Position numbers and translations under genes: made by a program. Positions 6,742 to 7,507 of a stretch of 7,507 nucleotides of DNA are shown in pieces (position 1 is the first letter of the stretch; each line of letters begins with the position of its first letter). Under the pieces are notes generated by a model, which saw nothing but the letters and a program-made list of their open reading frames with translations, was not told the DNA's origin and searched no databases. This DNA is from Candidatus Hydrogenedens sp. (GTDB lineage Bacteria > Hydrogenedentota > Hydrogenedentia > Hydrogenedentales > Hydrogenedentaceae): contig DAOSUS010000069.1 of assembly GCA_035378955.1 (NCBI GenBank), forward strand, positions 9,061 through 16,567. Direction: 5' to 3'.

Positions 6742-7507
6742 TTGCAAGGGATAGAACATTTCCTATCGTCAATATCGGACTATATATGGGGCTATCCTGC
6801 TATTATCCTACTGTTAGGAACGCATATTTTTCTAACAATCCGATTGCGTTTTATTCAAAAATATATAACAACTGCGATACGGTATTCTTTTTTACCTGCC
6901 CAAAAGGAACCGGGAGAAATTAGTCATTTCGCTTCTTTAATGACAGCCCTTGCCGCTACCGTTGGCACAGGAAATATTATAGGTGTAGCAACTGCAATAT
7001 CCGCAGGAGGTCCGGGTGCTGTTTTCTGGATGTGGCTCACAGGAATTTTAGGATTTGCTACGAAATATTCCGAAGCAGTTTTGTCTATTAAATTCAGGAT
7101 ACAAAATGAAAACGGGGAATTTGTAGGAGGACCTATGTATGTTTTGGAAAGAGGCCTCCATTCTAAATTTTTTGCATTTCTTTTTGCTCTTTTTACTGTA
7201 ATTGCATCATTTGGAATTGGGAATATGGTGCAATCCAACGCCATGTCCAATATGTTAAATGAGTCCTATAAAATTCCTACACTTTTAACAGGTTGTATTG
7301 TCGCATTTCTAACGGGATTAGTCATCTTGGGCGGAATTAAAAGTATTGCTCGTGTTTGTGAACTATTAGTCCCATTTATGGTGGTTTTCTATCTTTTGGG
7401 ATGCATTGGAATTTTGATAATTCATTATCGAAATGTCCCGGATTCTATTATCCTAATATTTAAATCAGCATTTACAGGGCAATCTGCATTGGGAGGCTTT
7501 TTAGGAG
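6742..7507 (+). CDS. Sodium:alanine symporter family protein (AGCS), 3' end outside window
   Basis: The first 255 residues of an AGCS-family amino acid:cation symporter are present, about half of the usual 450-500. The order of landmarks is typical: TM1 (about 13-33) with LTIRLRFIQ just after it, a soluble segment, then the ion/substrate-binding block TALAATVGTGNIIGVATAI (68-86), the family signature GGPGAVFWMW (89-98), ATKYSEAVLSIKFR (106-119), GGPMYVLERGL (129-139) and helices at about 143-161, 178-197 and 207-228. The N terminus aligns with relatives only if translation begins at TTG 6742; an in-frame TAA at 6718-6720 and the lack of any ATG upstream agree. AGGA (6729-6732) provides a ribosome site 9 bases away. 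It begins 35 bases after the MFS stop with no terminator visible, so the pair is probably co-transcribed. Predicted role: Na+- or H+-coupled uptake of alanine, glycine or a similar amino acid. Confidence 0.93.
   Translation, partial: MQGIEHFLSSISDYIWGYPAIILLLGTHIFLTIRLRFIQKYITTAIRYSFLPAQKEPGEISHFASLMTALAATVGTGNIIGVATAISAGGPGAVFWMWLTGILGFATKYSEAVLSIKFRIQNENGEFVGGPMYVLERGLHSKFFAFLFALFTVIASFGIGNMVQSNAMSNMLNESYKIPTLLTGCIVAFLTGLVILGGIKSIARVCELLVPFMVVFYLLGCIGILIIHYRNVPDSIILIFKSAFTGQSALGGFLG

Noticed and set aside
6924..7250. 108-codon minus-strand open frame
   Set aside because: It is antisense to the AGCS signature region and is explained as a shadow frame.
1..7507. Defence island, phage, insertion sequence or CRISPR locus
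   Set aside because: There is no nuclease, integrase, transposase, toxin-antitoxin or reverse transcriptase motif, no terminal inverted repeats and no regular spacer-repeat pattern on either strand.

Overview
The window reads as ordinary bacterial chromosome from an AT-rich organism (roughly 35-40% G+C by eye). It uses the standard genetic code, Shine-Dalgarno-led starts and at least two TTG starts. There is no rRNA, tRNA, CRISPR array, transposase or phage gene, so it is not an obvious mobile island. The gene set is compatible with an uncultured, PVC- or Hydrogenedentota-like bacterium: a DUF58/DUF4129 pair, a FucP-type MFS carrier with a large insert, and an AGCS symporter. That placement is a weak guess, because no phylogenetic marker is present.

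Layout: (1) Positions 2-2037, plus strand, hold a tight three-gene run. It contains the 3' end of an unrecognised gene, a small TM1367-type cyclophilin-like protein, and a membrane-anchored alpha-solenoid protein built from 13-residue repeats. (2) Positions 2056-5105, minus strand, hold a two-gene unit transcribed toward the first block. A DUF58 protein comes first and, 2 bases later, a polytopic membrane protein with a C-terminal DUF4129-like domain. The two blocks converge with 18 bases between stop codons, and a small inverted repeat lies across that gap. (3) Positions 5106-5236 are a divergent promoter region with a plausible sigma70-type promoter in each direction. (4) Positions 5237-7507, plus strand, hold an MFS sugar-type transporter followed after 35 bases by the first half of a sodium:alanine (AGCS) symporter cut by the window edge.

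How the genes may work together: DUF58 and DUF4129 proteins usually belong to MoxR-ATPase/transglutaminase envelope clusters. Here neither a MoxR ATPase nor a transglutaminase core is present, so this is a reduced form of that cluster. The membrane-anchored solenoid protein converging on it may belong to the same envelope module, as TPR proteins do in Bat/MoxR clusters, but that is inference. The MFS and AGCS genes look like a separate nutrient-uptake unit. There is no gene-free stretch longer than 131 bases. I see no clearly new system; the strongest oddities are the regular 13-residue repeat protein, the transglutaminase-less DUF4129 protein and the large cytosolic insert in the MFS carrier.
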